DNA from: Takakia lepidozioides
Taxonomy: Eukaryota; Streptophyta; Takakiopsida; Takakiales; Takakiaceae
Reading direction: 5' to 3'
NCBI GenBank assembly: GCA_030704615.1
Contig: CM060733.1
Location: forward strand, 67,518,001 to 67,582,000
Length of the DNA: 64,000 nucleotides
Under the pieces are notes generated by a model that saw nothing but the letters and a program-made list of their open reading frames with translations, was not told where the DNA came from and did not search any database. The first letter of the stretch is position 1, and the number at the start of each line of letters is the position of its first letter. A program made the position numbers and the translations under genes. Of this stretch, positions 47,101 through 62,100 are shown one piece after another.

Positions 47101-50100
47101 TGGAAAACCACTGGCGTGTGGTCGGGCTAGGGATTGAACCTAGGACCTCCCCCATTCCGGTGAGGTGCTCTACCACTGAGCTACCCGTCCTGTTCTGTTC
47201 TCAAAGTGCCGTGCAAGGGCTATAACCTTGACACTCCAACATGGGCAACCTGAAGACAATATTCATTTTCTGATTCATTGTCCGGGGTTCTCTCACCAGA
47301 GAGACGCTCTCCTCAAATCTATCACGAGAATTGTGCCTGTATATCTGTTTACCAACTTTGAAAGTCTCGAGGCTGAGCCAAAACCCAGGCCCTTTTGGGG
47401 CCTAGTTATTGGGCAAACCACACACAGCACGTTGATGCTTGTGTAAAGGGATTTCTAGAGGATATCTGGAAAACCCGGATCAATTGTTTATTCCAAGGTA
47501 AGTCTTACTACCGGCGTCAGCCCCTGACAAAGGTAGCTTCTGTCCCTTTGTGTTCCGCTCAAACTGGGCGCGGGGTCAATGGCCAGAAGGCTACGGCAAA
47601 CAACGTCTTATGAGTACATTCTATTGTGCATCAGCTTTTCTTCTCTTCAGTCCTTACCTTGGCCTCTTCCATCTCAAAACTGGCTGTATCAAGCCCATCC
47701 AGCATGGGTGAGTCCTTGCTTACTAGTGATACCTGCAATCCATTCCTTGACATACATCACAAACTTGTCTTGCAATGATACTCTAAACAACCATGTGAAA
47801 CTCATAAGTATCACTCTCCTTTTGGACTGAAATCAAGCTTAAGAGGTGTAACTACTGCACCTTTCCTCGTCAATGGTGCCCATCCTCTCTCATGTCTGTA
47901 TAACCACCTAAAAGTAGTATGCGCCCAAACAGCAATAGACACATGGGCCATAGAGCCATTCACCAAGATGGGAGTCAATTGTCCTTCCAAATCAAGTAGA
48001 CCCTTTGCAAAGGCCGCCGCTGACATCTGCGGGTCCATACATGCATGAGAGTCAGTAGAAATAAGAGAACGATCTTTTCCAAGAGAGTCTAACTTCCGCT
48101 AGATATTTGAACTATTAGCTCAATAAAGAGAGTTTCTTGAAAAGCTAGAGATGCTACTAAGGTGATCATCTTTTACTTCCAGCACTAAAAATTGGTGAAG
48201 GTTTTACCTGGACGCGCCCCTCATCAGAGCTGTAGATCTTCAAGTCATGCCTATATGTACTATGAAGACGCAGCAAACCCGTACCCTCTCCTGTTCCAAA
48301 CAGTCTGTGAGTTGGATATCGACCTCAACAACCTTCCTCCTCACAATTCAGGATAGAAAAGAAAAGAAATGATACTTAATAACATCCGCGGGAAGCAAAG
48401 AGCTTGAGACAAGAAAGCATCAAACAAGAAATGAAATGAAATGGTACTTTATACATGAAACAAGAAAGAGAGAGGGCCCCTCCACTAAGAGTGAATGCCT
48501 CATGCAGATTTTGCCCCAGAAGAGAGGGAGATAGTTGCAGACAGGTCATTGGACCGCAAGATTCTAAAGAAATGAAATGGTACTTCATAACATCCGCAGA
48601 AACAAAGCAACTGTGGAGCTGGAAGCCCAAAGAGCTTATGCGTCAATAAGGATGTGCAACAAACAAATGAAATGAAATGAAATGGTACTTTATAACGTCC
48701 GCGGAAATCTCAAAGAGCTTATGGGACAAAATGGAAAAAAATGAAATGGTGCTTTATAACGTCCGCGGAAAGCTCAAAGAGCTTATGGGACAAAAGAAAG
48801 CAAGAAACAAGGAAAAAAGTGAGGAGAAAGAAGCCATCTACTCTTTATATCGAGAGAAAGAATGAAATGAACTTTATAACATCCATGGGAAGCTCAAAGA
48901 GCTTAGATGACAGAAGGAAAGCAGTAAATTTGGGTCCAACAAAGAAGTTTACTACATCCATGTAGGCCAAAGGGACAGGAAACAAAAACAGAACCAAACA
49001 ACTATTAAAGTACTTAAACAAAGCCAGAAAAGAGAAACAAAAACCCTAATGTCTATGGAGGGCCCCAAAAAGAAAAGAAATGAAATGGTAACTTAACAAG
49101 AGCTTATGGGACTAGAGAAAGCATGAAACAAAGAAAGAGAGGCGGCCCTACACCAGCAGCGCAAAAGCAACTAAAGCTCAAGGGATTGTCTAAGAGAAAG
49201 AAACTTTATAGCGTCCACATAGGGCCAGGAGTGCCAGTTGCACACTGTAGAACGAACCAAGAGCTAAATCCGAAGTAGAAAATTTATTGCGTCGGCAGAA
49301 GGCCCAAAGGTCCCATTGGATCCAAAGATAGTTCTGAAACTGCAATTTCCAAATTGAGGAAGACCCAAATCCTTGAATGATGGTGAAGGGGGGGGAATGG
49401 CAGTTGGCAATAACCCTCACCTGGATACATGATATTTCTGAAAGAGCGGCCCAACTCTTCTGCCTGCACAACAGGACTTGTTGCTTGAGTAGGTAGGAAC
49501 CATCTGTCTACCCACCTTATCTAGAAACGTTTTCGGACAGTTCTGAGTGAACCAGAAATCCCTGGAAGAGTGGGTTTAAAATATACTTAAACCAATGGGA
49601 ACAAAACAGCGAGCTATTGCCAGGAGATTACATCTAAATCCACTACACATTCACTTCACAACTGGACCAACCTGTCAACAGAAGTAACAGACTTAATGCT
49701 GACTAGGACTTTTCATTGATCGGGAGGCTGCTGACATTATAGATGTTCTATAGCTTACCCATACCATGGGTACTTTTGTTCACAAATGGTGAACGGTGAG
49801 AGCTTTATCACCTGCTTGCGCCCGGCATGGGTAAGAACACCCCCATACTTCAACACCATCAATGCCTCTATGGGGCGCTCTTCTTCTGTTTCATCATCTT
49901 CCTTCGGAACTTTCACCCATTTTTGAGGTTTCAATTGAACTTTGCGGTAGATCCCTGAGAAGTGACCACCCTGCAGAGAAGAGGTGACATACACCTTAAT
50001 TCCCCTTGGACATTTTCTTAGACAGTTGGACATCTCCATTGTAAGAGCATCTGAAGTAACTCATCTTGTATATCGCAAGCTCCGAAAACTGCATTCAGGC

Positions 50101-53100
50101 TGGTAGAATCTGGTTCCCTTATCAGGACTTATCACAAATATTATGGTAAAACGTGTTGGAAAGTTATTATTTCCATATCTCTGGGCAAAAAGTACATTGC
50201 AAACCTTATGCCAATTAAGAGCTGGAATTGGGACATTCAAAGTGGTGAAAACAGTGATATTCTGGACAAGATCTCTCAGAAATGGCATGAGATCTAACTT
50301 GCCCACCCAGCATTTCCCGCAAGCGCAAAAGACTCTTATTTATGCAGACTTCAGCTGGCATCCGCTCTCTCTCTCTCTTGCTCGCTCTCTCTCCCTTCCC
50401 CCCAAGGGGCTTGTGGCCAGAGCACTTGCAACATCTCTTAGACTCAAAAATGCAGGTTTCAAACAATCCTGGTATGCTCGTGTGGATACCTTCTTTGAAC
50501 GCCATGGACTCTCTATTGCTTCACTATTGCCAGTGAATCCAGAAGGGGTGGACATCACATCCAAGCATGACAGCAACACACTCATTAGGAGGGAGCTTAT
50601 GGAGCTATATGTCAGGAGAACTTGGCAGTTACCCAACCTCACGACAAAGCTCCATTTCTATCGAGAAACATACTTAGTTCTCCGAGATGATAGAATCTTG
50701 CGGCCCATTACCTTTCGGCAGCTTTATCTCCTTCTCTCCTGAGGGCTTTGGGGCGGTTCAGGGTGGGCTCCCAGATAGAGACTGGCAGATGGGAAAACCT
50801 GCAGCGGGAGGACCGCCTATGTCCAGCTTGCACAGGGCGCAACCAGGAAATTGAAACTGAAGAACACTTCTTCTATTGCCCTCTATACTATGAGATCCGC
50901 GGGAGATTCCATTGTCTATTCCGTGGAACCCAATCTCTCACTGAAGTCTTTCACCATGAAGATCAGAAATGCTTGGCAGCTTACCTGCACGAGGCATTCA
51001 CCCTATACGAACAATAGTTCTTATCTCTATCTCTGGTTTCCTGTTTTCCATCTCAGATCCTAGGTGCAGAGTTCGCATGTGTACCATTGCAATCTGAGGC
51101 CCTCTTCCGGCTTACAATCTTTCTCCATAGATTAGAGGATCTTCCACCCAAAGGGCTGGTGGCAAGGGCCCTCACAACATCTATGAGGCTCAAAGCTGCA
51201 GGTTTCAGGAACTCTTGGTATGCTCGAGTGGACAGTTTATTTCAACGTAATGGACTTTCTACTGCTTTCCTATTGAATCCAGATGAGGTGGACATCACAT
51301 CCAGACATGACCGCAACAGACTCATTAGGAGAGAGCTTATGGAATTACATGTCAAGAGAACTTGGAAGCTACCCAATCTCACGACAAAGCTCCACTTCTA
51401 TCGAGAGACATTCTTGGTGCTCCGCGATGATAGAATCTTAAGACCAAATTACCTTTCAGCACCCTTATCTCCTTCCCTCCTGAGGGCATTGGGGCGGTTC
51501 AGGGTGGGTTCCCACAACCTATGGATAGATTGTACTCATAAGACGTTGTTTGCCGTAGCCTTGTGGCCATTGACCCCGCGCCCAGTTTGAGCGGGAACAA
51601 AAGGGACAGAACCTACCTCTGTCAGGGGCTGACGTTGGTAGTAAGACTTACCTCCATATAAAGAATTAATCCGGGTTTTCCAGATATCCTCTAGAAATCC
51701 CTTCACACAAGCATCAATCTGCTGTGTGTGATTTGCCCAAAAACTAGGCCTCAGGAGGGCCTGGGCTTTTGGCTCAGCCTCGAGACTTTCAAAGTTGGTA
51801 AACAGGGGTACAGGCACAATTCCCTTAATAGATTTGAAGAGAGCGTCTCTTTGGTGAGAGAACCCCGGACAGTGTATCAGAAAATGAATACTGTCTTCAG
51901 ATTGCCCACACAACAGGCAATTGCACTCTCCCTTTCCTCTCTGCTTCTGTTTGCTGTTCAAAGGTAGGTTTCCTGCCCTGAGTTTAAATTTCAGTCTAGT
52001 GCCGAGAGTGGGTAGACCCTTGAGGTCATCCAAGATGTCCTCCCCCATGTCACTGACTGGAAACAAGTTCAGGGAAGTTTTCTGCCTAACTTCATTTTCA
52101 TCAGACAATCTCATGGCAACAGACATGGCTGAGGACACTACAGCCTCTAAGTCAGATTTATCCAGCAGGGTCAAGACTTGCGGATCCAGGTCCAGGTCCT
52201 TGAGGATCTCTTCTACTCTCTTCTGCCAGGACTTAGCCTGTTTGACAGGGCGGTCCTGTTTCCAAGATATAGAGTCGATTAACTTAGGATATCTGGTGTT
52301 GGGCATATGTTGCAGCTGACCCCACCATCTGACCTTGAATTCATCTCATCGGGAGCTAAAGGACGGAATGCCAAACTCACCCCGAACAGTCACATTGGCT
52401 GTTTTGGAGCATGCTGACATACACTCCTTAAGCACCCCCACTTGAATGGATTCTAGAGACTTAGCCTGGTTGGAGTTATCAACCCATATAGCAGATCCGT
52501 ACTCCAAGGCAGGTCTAATAACGCGACAAAGCATGGTTTTCTTAACCTCAGAGTTGACCCCTCTGCAGTGGAAAAATTTAGTGAGCCCCAGAGCTTTGCC
52601 CTTGCCTACGGATAGAGACTGGCAGATGGGAAAACCTGCAACGGGAGGACCGCCTATGTCCAGCTTGCATAGGGCACCGCAAGGAAATTAAAACTGAAGA
52701 ACACTTCTTCTTCTACTGCCCTCTATACTAGGAGATCCGTGGGAGATTCCACTGTTTATTCAGTGGAACCCAAACTCTCACTGATGTCTTCCACTATGAG
52801 GATCAAAAATGCTTGGCAGCCTACCTGCACGAGGCCTTCACCCTTAGACAATTGCTAGAACATTAATTGTGGTTCATGTTTTCTTCCATTTTGTCCCATA
52901 AGCTCTATCAGCTTTCCGCGGACATTATAAAGCACCATTTCATTTCATTTCATTTCTTTCTTAACCTGCAACGGGAGGACCGCCTATGTCCAGCTTGCAT
53001 AGGGCGCAGCCAGGAAATTGAAACTGAAGGACACTTCTTCTTCTACTGCCCTCTATACTACGAGATCCGTGGGAGATTCCACTGTTTATTCAGGGGAACC

Positions 53101-56100
53101 CAATCTCTCACTGAAGTCTTCCACTATGAGGATAAAAAATGCTTGGCAGCCTACCTGCATGAGGCCTTCACCCTTAGACAATCGCTAGAACATTAGTTCT
53201 TATTCTTGGGTTCTGGTTTTGTTCCTCTCATGTTTTCTTCCATTTTGTCCCATAAGCTCTATGAGCTTTCCGCGGACGTTATAAAGCACCATTTCATTTC
53301 ATTTCATTTCTCTCTTGTTTTGACCTGAAGCGCTTTGCTTCAGGTAAGGTAGTGCATTAGATTTAGTTGGAGAGTTTGGGGCCTTTCCCTCTTTAGAATA
53401 TGCCTACGCGGACCATTCCCTGCAGCTCCCTGGAGTGTGATCTCAGAATGGTAACAAGCGGACCCCTACCGCTTGGGGGCAGCCCCTCCGCCCAAACTGG
53501 GCAGTCGTATGCTCTGTCTAGCATACTCGGCACTTGGGCTAGGGTTGGTCCTTGTGCTTAAGCTTATAGCCTGCGAATTCTACCAATACATTACCTCTTA
53601 TCAATAACAATACTTCCCAGGGTGATTCCTGGGAATTGGTTACTTATGCAAAATCTAGGGCTCCATGTGTAGTTTTGGGGTAAATCCCAGGATGGACGAT
53701 GTGTCCTTTAAAACTGCATGCTCCAGCTTAGGCTTGGATCATATGGCTAATGGTTCCATCTCGAGACTTGATAACAGAGGTACTTTGAAGGTTGGAATGC
53801 CCAAAAATGCTACTAATAGAGTCCCACATCAATTCAATCTCAAAGAAGTTTGTCCCTTCACTGGCTGGAGAGCCGTCTTAGACATTGGTGATTCAATAAG
53901 GCACTCTAGGAAGACAACCAAGGGCACGGACTTCAACTTGAAAGTTTCTAACCGGTTTGATGCTCTGGATGAGGTTGATTTCAAGCAGTCAGACAGACAA
54001 ACTGTCCCTAAGTGTGCGGAGCCTGAGCGTCGTGTAACTGAAGGATTTGGTACTCTGAATGGTTTACCAATCCTTACAGTTTACACAAGACGAGCAAAAT
54101 CTACACACGGGGTAATTGTCCCCCCTTTGCAGAACTTGGCCGTCCAGGAGCAACCATAGGCTACCTAGACGACAAACAATTCACATGCAAAGGGCTGGCT
54201 TGTGGCTGGGCACTTTCAATTTCTCAGGGCTGACTAACCAAAGGAAACAACTCGAAGTGGGACAAGTTCTTCGGGCAAATGACATTCATACCTGTGCTGG
54301 GGAAGAGACATGAGAAACTCCGGACAAACTGGTTGGAGATGTCAATGGTTATAAATGGATAGGTAAGATGTGCGCTCTTAAGGCAGCCTCTGCCAAACGT
54401 GGTAAAAAAGGGGTTGGATTCTTTGTCTGTGATTTCTTGTGTGACAATTGTGAAATTATCAACAAGGGTTTGCGGTATGAGCACAGTATGTGGCTAAAAC
54501 TGAAACTGAAGGGCGGCGTGAATACGAACGACCTCTTTGTGGGTTGTGTTTACATGCCCACAGAGGGGACCCTTAGTGCTGACGCAGACAAAGACTTTGA
54601 AGACATAAAGCTGGGCTGTGCTAAGTTTCTCGCCAAAGGTCAGGTGGTCTTATTGGGTGACTTCAATGCCTGGGTGGGCAAAGGTCTCCATCAGGATGAT
54701 ACCATTGGGCCTTTTGGTGAGGACGAGCTGAATTCTAATGGTAGACGATTAATTAACTGTCTGGAAGAGCTTCAGCTTTTGACCTTGAATGATAGGTCAA
54801 AAGGAGACCAAGTGCAGTGGACTCGTGAGAAAGCCCAAACTGGGGAACGTTCCATTGTGATTATATTGTAATGGACAAAAAGATGTTTCCCCAGAGTGGT
54901 GTGTTGATCGACAGAACTGATATTGGTACCTCTGACCACTTCCTGGTTTGGACTGAGATCAAAAGGTATTTTCCCAACACCAAGAGATCTGTGAAACGTT
55001 CGATTGGGAAGGGGCGCATAGAAAAATTCCAAAATGAAGAGGTCAAGGCTGAGTATGTCCAGGCCTTGCAAGAGGCTCTCCCTCATTTTGTCCACTCGCT
55101 CCAAGACCTTCAGTCTCACCCTGGCAATGCAAGAAATGAAGTGGAAAGAGCAGTGGATTCTTGGGAGAGTTTCGTCCCCTCTGTGGCTGACAAGATCATT
55201 GGGAGGAAACTAATTGTCTGTGGTAGGCTGTTAATGATTCAAGACAGCCCTGATGAACTGGAGTATATTTCAAAGGCATACAACGCTCCCATTAGTTCTT
55301 CTGAGATTGTGGAAGCAATTGAGGATTAAAGCTGGTGGACCTGATGGCATAGTCAACGAGCAAATCAAGCACGGTGGCGATCCCATGATAGAGGCCCTAG
55401 TTCTTCTCTTTAACCTTATCTGGAGGACTGAAATGATCCCCTTTCGCTGGCGACAGGGTGTCATTGTCAATCTATACAAGAAGGTGACAGAGAAGAACCG
55501 GGGAACTACCATGGCATCATGCTCCTCAATGCTGTTGGCAAGATATTTTGCAGAGTTATAAGTACTTGTCTCGAGGTTGATCTGGAATCTAGAGGTTGTT
55601 TCCACGAAGGCCAAGCTGGCTTTCGGCGAAACAGGGGCTGTGTGGATCATTTCTTCACTCTAAGCCAGATTATCCAGGGAAGGAAAAAAGAATGAAACCT
55701 ACTTTTGTTTTTTTCTTGGATGTCAAGAAGGCTTATGATACAGTGTGGAGAGACGGTCTATGGCTCCGACTCTGGTCATGTGGGATCAAGGGAAAGACGT
55801 GAAGTTAGACTTCGGTCCATTAACAGTGACACAACTTTTGGTGTGAGCATACAAGTTTTTGACCTAGAATAGGCAACATCTAGCTGGTTTTTGAGGTAAG
55901 CAAATCCAACGGATGCCCAAAAGCAAAGTCTGATTGAGAAGGGTCAATAATAGCATGTTCCACTTTTTCTGGGAAAATCCTTCCGAAACCACAAGAAGGA
56001 GCACACACTTCAACAAGAGGCATGCACACCACCAAAAGACAACAGACAAATTCACTACCTACAAGCTGGTCATTCCAGGGGGGTTGGAATTGAACAAAAT

Positions 56101-59100
56101 AACAGCCTAAATGCTCAACAAGTGTTCATCAATATTCACAAGGAACTGAAGTTGCATGAGACGGTGCCAATAACATACAAGAATCGAAACAAAGAACCAC
56201 ACCTCTTCCAACACAGCTTTAACATGTCGTAGTTTCTCAGCATGTTCATAGTCTTCTGCCTCACTGTCACTACTCTCTTTCCCTGACCTGGGAGACACCA
56301 TCCAGATGATTATCTTCACTTTCCAACATAACAAGGATGATATGAGTCATTTTTCACAAGTTGATCCGTATGCATGTTATGAAGTTATGAGAAAGTAACT
56401 GATTTCCATTCTGAGGGTGAGGGGTAGAAAGACACCAACCGGGGGCGTGGTACAAGCATCCGTGTTGCATCAAGAAGATCTTGCAGTTGCACTGCACTCT
56501 TTAACTTTGCCTGTGAAATCATGTGCACACCGCACCTCAGTTTGAGGATCCCGGGGGCTTGAAAAATGCAGTGTGATTGTGTGGGAGATAACAGAAAAGG
56601 AATAACTTTACAAGGTAGAACCACAAAAGCAACAAACACAAGAAATAACCTTTGTAACATCCACAATGGGACCCCGACGGCTCATGTCCTAACTAGAACA
56701 GGAAGAGAAACGACTTCAGAAACATAAACCAACCTTCAAAGATTGAAATGCCTCATGTCAGGCACTTCAGGTCCGCTAAGCTGAAAACATCTGCCAAAGA
56801 GTGGGAGTTCTAAAGTGGCAAAAATATCAGTCTTGGAAGAAGAAATGAAACTTATAACGTCCGGGGAATGCTCACAGAGCTTCAGGGACAAGAGAAAGCA
56901 TGATGAAAGAGAGTGGGGCCCCCAATAAGCATCCCTAAAATAACTATTGATCAAGGGATGTTTCAAGATCTAACGCCCCGTGTAGATATGCTGCCAAGCA
57001 TTTGTGATCCTCGTAGTGGAACACATCTGAGGGATTGGCTATCTCGGAATAGACAATGGTATCTCCCCATACTAAAAGGACAGTGAGAGAGAAGAACTGT
57101 TCTTCAGTTTCAATTTCCCTCCTGTCATCTCTAGCGCCAGCGGGGCACAAGCAGTCAAAGAGGTTGCCCCACCAACAAGTTGCTAGTTGCAGACTTTGGG
57201 AGCCCACTCTATGCCTTCTCAGTGCCCGGAATGTACTCATAAGACGTTGATTGCCGTTGTCTTGTAGCCAATGTCCTTAGAACAGAGGGAGATAGAGCTG
57301 CAGACAGGTAATTGGGCTGTAAGATTCTCTCATCGCGGAGGACCAAGAATGTCTCCTGACAGAGCTACAGCTCTGTTGTAAGATTGACTGCTTTCCAGGT
57401 CTGGCTAACATGATGTCCCATCAGCTTCCGTCTGATTTGTCTCTTGCGATCATGCTTGGACAAAACTTCCAAACCCTCCATATTTGTTGGCAGTAGGGAA
57501 GCAACTGACAGTCTATGAGACCTGAGCGTACCAAGAGGTCTTGAAGCCAGCAAATTTGAGTACAAAAAAGACCTTGCGAGGCTCGCCTTGTCAGGGAGAT
57601 AGTAAGCTGGAAGATGGTGAAAAAACAAATGAAATAGTACTTTAAAATTGCAATGAAATGGTACTTTATAACGTCTGCGAGAAGTTCAAAGAGAATATGG
57701 GACAAGAGGAAGAAACGAAATGAAATGAATTGAAATGGTACTTTAGGAAGAAATGGAAATGGTACAAGAGGAGGAAATGAAATGAAATGAAATGGTACTT
57801 TCTAACGTCCGAGGAAAGCTCAAAGAGCTTATGGGGCAAAATGGAAAAAGAAAACATGAGAGAAGAAACAAAACCAGAGCCAAAAAACAGCCCAAAAGCA
57901 ACTACTGCTCAAGGGATTGTCAAGGGTCAAGGCCTCGTGCACGTAAGCTGCCAAGCATTTCTGATCCTCATAGTGGAAGACTTCAGTGAGAGATTGAGTT
58001 CCACGGAATAGACAGTGGAATCTCCCACAGATCTCATAATATAGAGGGCAATAAAAGAAGAAGTGTTATTCAGTTTCAATTTCCTGGTTGCGCCCGGTAC
58101 AAGCTGGGCATAGGCGGTCCTCCCGTTGCAGGTTTTCCCATCTACCAGTCTCTATCCGTAGATTGTGGGAGCCCACCCTGAACCGCTCCAATGCCCTTAG
58201 GAGGGAAGGAGATAAAGGCGCTGAAACGTAATTGGGCCGCAACATTCTATCATCACAGAGAACCAAGAATGTCTCTCGATAGAAATGGAGTTTTGTTGTG
58301 AGATTGGGTAGCTTTCAAGTTCTCCTGACATGTAGTTCCATAAGTTCCCTTTCAATGAGTCTGTTGCGATCCTGTTTGGATGTGATTTCCACCCCTTCTG
58401 GATTTTGTGCAATAGCGAAGCAACAGAGAGCCCATTGTGCTCAAAAAGACTGCACACTCGAGCATACCAGGAGTGCTTGAAACCTGCTGTTTTGAGCCTA
58501 ATAGATGTTGCGAGGGCTCTTGCCACGAGCCCCTTGGGTGGGAGGGCTGGTAACCTTTTAAGAAGGATTGTAAGCTGGAAGAGGGCCTCGGTTTGAAGTG
58601 GCACGCATGCAAACTCTGCACATAGGATGTGAGATGGAGTTGTGCCTCTTGCGCCAATCATTGCTTGGAGAAAAGATGACTGCAATGGTTCCAGATTTTT
58701 TTCCCACCAGGAAACTGGGACACCAGGTGCCCAGACCCCACAACCATAAGTGGCGGCCGGGGTGACAATGCTGTCAAATAGCCACTTTTTGATTGGGGGG
58801 TGGCGCAGATGTATCTGTTTGCATTTGAAAGAAGGCGGATGGAGGCAGCCTTGCCCTTCGTCAATCTGCCCAGGGCAGTTGATGCAAACTGGAATTTGAG
58901 AGAGTGGACAACCAGACCCAGGTATTGGTATGATTTCACAATCTCAATTTCCAGTTGGTTGAAGATGAATCTGCGGTCCGCCTGGCCATTGAAAACCATG
59001 ATCTTAGTTTTGCTAAGATTGACTTGCAACCCATAGTCTTTGGAGAACTCTTCCAGGATGCGAAGATGGCGTTGCAGGAAGACAGGAGATTGTGCCAAGA

Positions 59101-62100
59101 GGGCAACATCATCAGCGTAGAGGAGATCTGATTGTGTTGGTCCCCCAACCAATGGCACCCCAACTCCATGGTTTTTTGAGATGTAACCCTCCAAAGCGTC
59201 AATGTAGATCCCGAAAAGGGTAGGTGAGAGGGGGCAGCCCTGTTTGACCCCAATGTTGCTATGCACCTCTGCTGAGGATTCCCCCATGACGTTGACAATG
59301 CCAATGACAATCTCATACATGGAAAAGATGGCATATAGGATGTCCGGAGGGACTCCCACCCTATGGAGCCGTTGGAAAAGAAGGTCTCGAGGAACCGAAT
59401 CAAAAGAAAGAAAATGAAATGAAATGAAATGGTGCTTTATAACGTCCGCGGAAAGCTCATGGAGCTTACGGGACAAAATGGAAGAAAACATGAAAGAGGA
59501 AACAAAACCAGAGCCAAATTTATTACATCCACGAAAATTGGAAAGCACTTGTGCAATGGGAACATAAGCACAAACAAATCAACCACTATGGCGTAAGTAC
59601 CACATGAAGAATGAGGACATCATGACGTAAGCCGCTAAGTATTTCTGGTCCTCAAAACTAATTCCTCTGCAAGAAGAAGAAGGATTCAATACAACCAGGG
59701 ATGGCCCAAAGGGCCTATGGGCCTTCGGAACGCCACAGAAGAACAACATTTCTTACGGCAGAGGGAGGAAGAGTGGACCTCGATTCGTGGCCTTCCACCA
59801 TTGTATTTCAGCATCAGGTTCAGCAGCCTGTCTTGCGTTACTTTCATCTTCACTTTCTGCTTAGGTGTGCGATCACCACTGCATGCCCCAAGACAAGTAA
59901 CCAGGATAAACAGGAGTATATGCATATGAGCTAGGAAATGAAAAAAGCCAAAAGGGTGGGGAACTGTTTAGTGTATTGTCAAAACAACAGTGCACTGTCT
60001 TTAGACAATACCACTCCCACACTTTCAATCTTGCAACAGACCTGTAAAGAGGCCGCATGTGTCATGCTTCTAGCAGTCAGGGTTTCCTGACCAGACTTGT
60101 AAACAGTTGACTTGACCAGAGTGGGGTTGACAATTTGGCCAAAACCCACACTTGCATAGCCTCTGGGAAGTCCCAGATCTATTTTGTGTCCAAGATGTAT
60201 CCCCTTCATCACGTTGATGATCAAGTAGCACTTCTTAAAGACCACATATTAAGGAGCGATGCAAAAAATTGATAAGATCTCAGGGAAGGAGGAAGAGTCA
60301 CAAGGATCTTACTGACGCAGCACAGCAATGACACAACGAAGCTCCTCAGACTGTCCAAATGTGCCTGTCAGCAGAGTGCTGCCCTGCCTGGATATACCCT
60401 CCCCTTGTTTGGGTTCGTTACGGCTCCAGGGCAGGCAAGGGGGGAGCGCGGAAGAAAGATGGGGTGCCTTCGCCTCCAAAAACATGGTCCTCAACACGCA
60501 TGCTGCATCATCGTAGTACCTGAAATGACACAGTGAAATAAATTTAGTTATTTCAGTCTCTCATTATACATGTGATCTGCAGCCCTACCCCTCTGCTGAC
60601 CATGTTATGAAGTTAACTCTGATGATCACAATTGAGTTATTTAGGTTCAATCAGAGTGCTCTGCTGGCTAATGACTACATAATTTGCAAAGAAGGAGGTT
60701 GACAAGGAAAAAGTGTACATACTTGTAAGAGTTTTTCACAAAGCTCCATCCATTGACATCACACACAAATGACCGCCCTTGCGATCGAAGTAGATCAAAA
60801 CCACACACCTATCAGGTAACATTCCCCAGTAGTCAGAGCATTAAATTACCACTTCTGCCTTGCCATGGAAATGCAAGTCGCTTTGCTATCAAAAACTTTG
60901 CTCATGATGCACTCACTACTGTGTGATTGCTATGAGAAAAGAGGCACCAAACAGCCTTCAGCAGTTTGCGCAGAGGTTGACTACATATAATGGGTAGGTG
61001 ACAAAACTGGTGCAGCTACAGCCCTATGCTAGATTGTTTTATTGCAATGAAAATAGGAGGCTTACTGCTTGACCAAAGGCAACACAGACTTCTCGAGCCA
61101 TTTGCTTCTCCCCAGGGGTCAGTAGCACTGGATATCGAACCTGATCCATGATCAGTTTCTCACCATATCAGTCATCTCTTCTTCTTCAATACATTGCCAT
61201 TTGTAAAGGCTAGTTCCTTGTAGTGAGCTGCAATAGCCGCTGTAAGTGTCTAAATTCACCTCATTGAGTAATTTGAGATCAGGCAAATAGTAAGGATTAT
61301 TATTGTCAACTCCAGTAAGGAACAAAAGAATTGTAAAGTTCTGTGCCATTGACAAGAGAAAGAAACCACTTCATACGATCCTAAGAAAGGCCAGCAGCTC
61401 ATACTTGCAGTCACTTTCGGAAAATAGAACAACTATCCCCATACACAACCAGCCTCTCCAAGGCAACCAGAATAGTCAGTCAGACTTATTTCCACTTTGA
61501 CACTGGTCACTGTCCACTTCTGCTGATAGAAAAACTTCGTCACTCCAGAATGGTCATCCTTGTGGTCTCTGAATTGGTGCATGAGAATAAATGTAAATAT
61601 TAAGTATGGTAGACCCTTGGTTACCTCTTTGCCATCAGCACTTCTCATCACAACACCATCAACAACAGGGGACTTTCGAGCCTCTGCATGGGCGTATTCA
61701 GGACCCACTGTGTATACCTGCAGGAAAGGTTCACTTGAAGGTGAGAGTTCATGCCATGAACTAGAAAAAAAAAAATCTGCTTGTCTGGTCGAGGTCATCC
61801 ATATGCCAAATAGCCATTAACTCTTTCCATTTCTGATCACATATCCCTTCAAATCTGCATAGATAGTCCCCCATCTGAGAAAGATGCGAAACAGCCAGAC
61901 TGATTATTTTTTCAGCTAAAACTCTGTAATTTTACTGCAGGATACTTACCTCTACCTCCAAGAACCAACCAAACCATTGGAGGAGTTATGTATGGAGAGG
62001 GGCAACAACAATAGAAAACCATTTGAATGGCATCATTTGCAGACCTGTCTCACCAATAGTCTTTTATTCTCAGGAGATTTACTTCACATCTTCCTTCTTG

